Shown one piece after another: positions 5,421 to 5,545 of a stretch of DNA of 5,545 nucleotides. Position numbers and translations under genes: made by a program. Origin of the DNA: UBA6168 sp964442355 (GTDB lineage: Bacteria; Bacteroidota; Bacteroidia; Chitinophagales; Saprospiraceae); assembly GCA_964442355.1 (NCBI GenBank), contig CAYTZS010000274.1:1-5545 (forward strand), in the 5' to 3' direction. Position 1 is the first letter of the stretch; each line of letters opens with the position of its first letter. Under the pieces are notes generated by a model. It was given only the letters and a program-made list of their open reading frames with translations, ran no database searches and was not told where the DNA came from.

Positions 5421-5448
5421 TTTCAATTCTCCATTTTCAATTCTCCAT
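5421..5448. repeat. Two tandem copies of a 14-bp unit
   Basis: TTTCAATTCTCCAT occurs twice without a gap, at 5421-5434 and 5435-5448. The unit length is not a multiple of three, so on the minus strand the two copies are read in different frames at the end of the ABC transporter gene, and the second-read copy supplies its TGA stop (5423-5425). Confidence 0.85.
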
Positions 5449-5545
5449 TCTCCCTCCCTTCCTCCATCCGTTGCTTCTCGTACTGCTCAAAGTAATAACC
5501 CTGTTTTTCCAACAACTCCGAGTGTGTGCCCTCTTCCACGATGCG
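5423..5545 (-). CDS. ABC exporter ATPase, C-terminal end (partial)
   Basis: Forty codons and a stop read from the right edge on the minus strand; the rest of the gene lies beyond 5545. The peptide begins RIVEEGTHSELLEKQGYYFE, the classic stretch just after the last strand of the nucleotide-binding domain of MsbA-like ABC exporters (consensus G-I-x-E-x-G-T-H-x-E-L-L). The whole protein would usually have six membrane helices fused to this ATPase and export lipids, peptides or drugs. The Walker and signature motifs are outside the window. The tail after QYEKQ, RMEEGRENGELKMEN, is charged, partly encoded by the tandem repeat, and probably not conserved. Its stop lies 17 bases from that of the convergent vsr gene, with no hairpin terminator visible between. 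Confidence 0.85.
   Translation of the reverse strand, partial: RIVEEGTHSELLEKQGYYFEQYEKQRMEEGRENGELKMEN

Noticed and set aside
4902..5426. 174-codon minus-strand open frame opposite vsr
   Set aside because: The Vsr motifs on the plus strand are unambiguous, and this frame shows no family features.
5406..5545. Noncoding right edge
   Set aside because: The minus strand encodes a recognisable ABC ATPase C-terminus running off the window.

Overview
The window looks like a stretch of a Bacteroidota chromosome, probably from a moderate-GC lineage such as Saprospiria or Chitinophagia. This assignment is an inference. It rests on a short ECF sigma factor followed by a transmembrane/β-barrel protein and a second small outer-membrane β-barrel, on start codons without Shine-Dalgarno sequences but with A-rich leaders, and on promoters of the Bacteroidota form TTG-N17..23-TAnnTTTG, one of which is a perfect match (4803-4832, minus strand).

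Layout. At 1-190 there is the 3' remnant of a minus-strand gene that has no start codon, ending in a long hairpin with an alternative fold. At 295-2980 there is a probable three-gene plus-strand operon: an ECF sigma factor with a TTG start, a single-TM protein with an anti-sigma-like N-terminus and a C-terminal β-barrel-like domain, and a secreted β-barrel protein. A good intrinsic terminator closes it at 3004-3045. A family 2 glycosyltransferase with an added C-terminal Rossmann-like domain follows (3104-4114); its probable promoter begins inside that terminator's T-tract. It converges, across a perfect palindrome (4126-4158), on an AT-rich minus-strand gene for an unrecognised exported protein (4177-4782). 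That gene is divergent from a Vsr-type mismatch endonuclease gene (4908-5405), and the two predicted promoters lie nearly back to back. The right edge carries the last 40 codons of a minus-strand ABC exporter ATPase (5423-5545), whose end is shaped by a 14-bp tandem duplication.

How the genes work together. The sigma/TM-barrel/barrel block is best read as one envelope-signalling unit: the TM protein would hold the sigma factor at the inner membrane while its C-terminus senses something at or near the outer membrane. This is inferred from architecture and gene order. The other genes appear to be independent units: a sugar transferase, an unknown exported protein, a repair nuclease and a transporter.

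I see no CRISPR array, tRNA, rRNA, insertion sequence or complete defence system. The most interesting items are the possible one-chain trans-envelope sigma regulator, the Vsr protein whose zinc-site positions are changed relative to E. coli Vsr, and the compositionally deviant gene between them.
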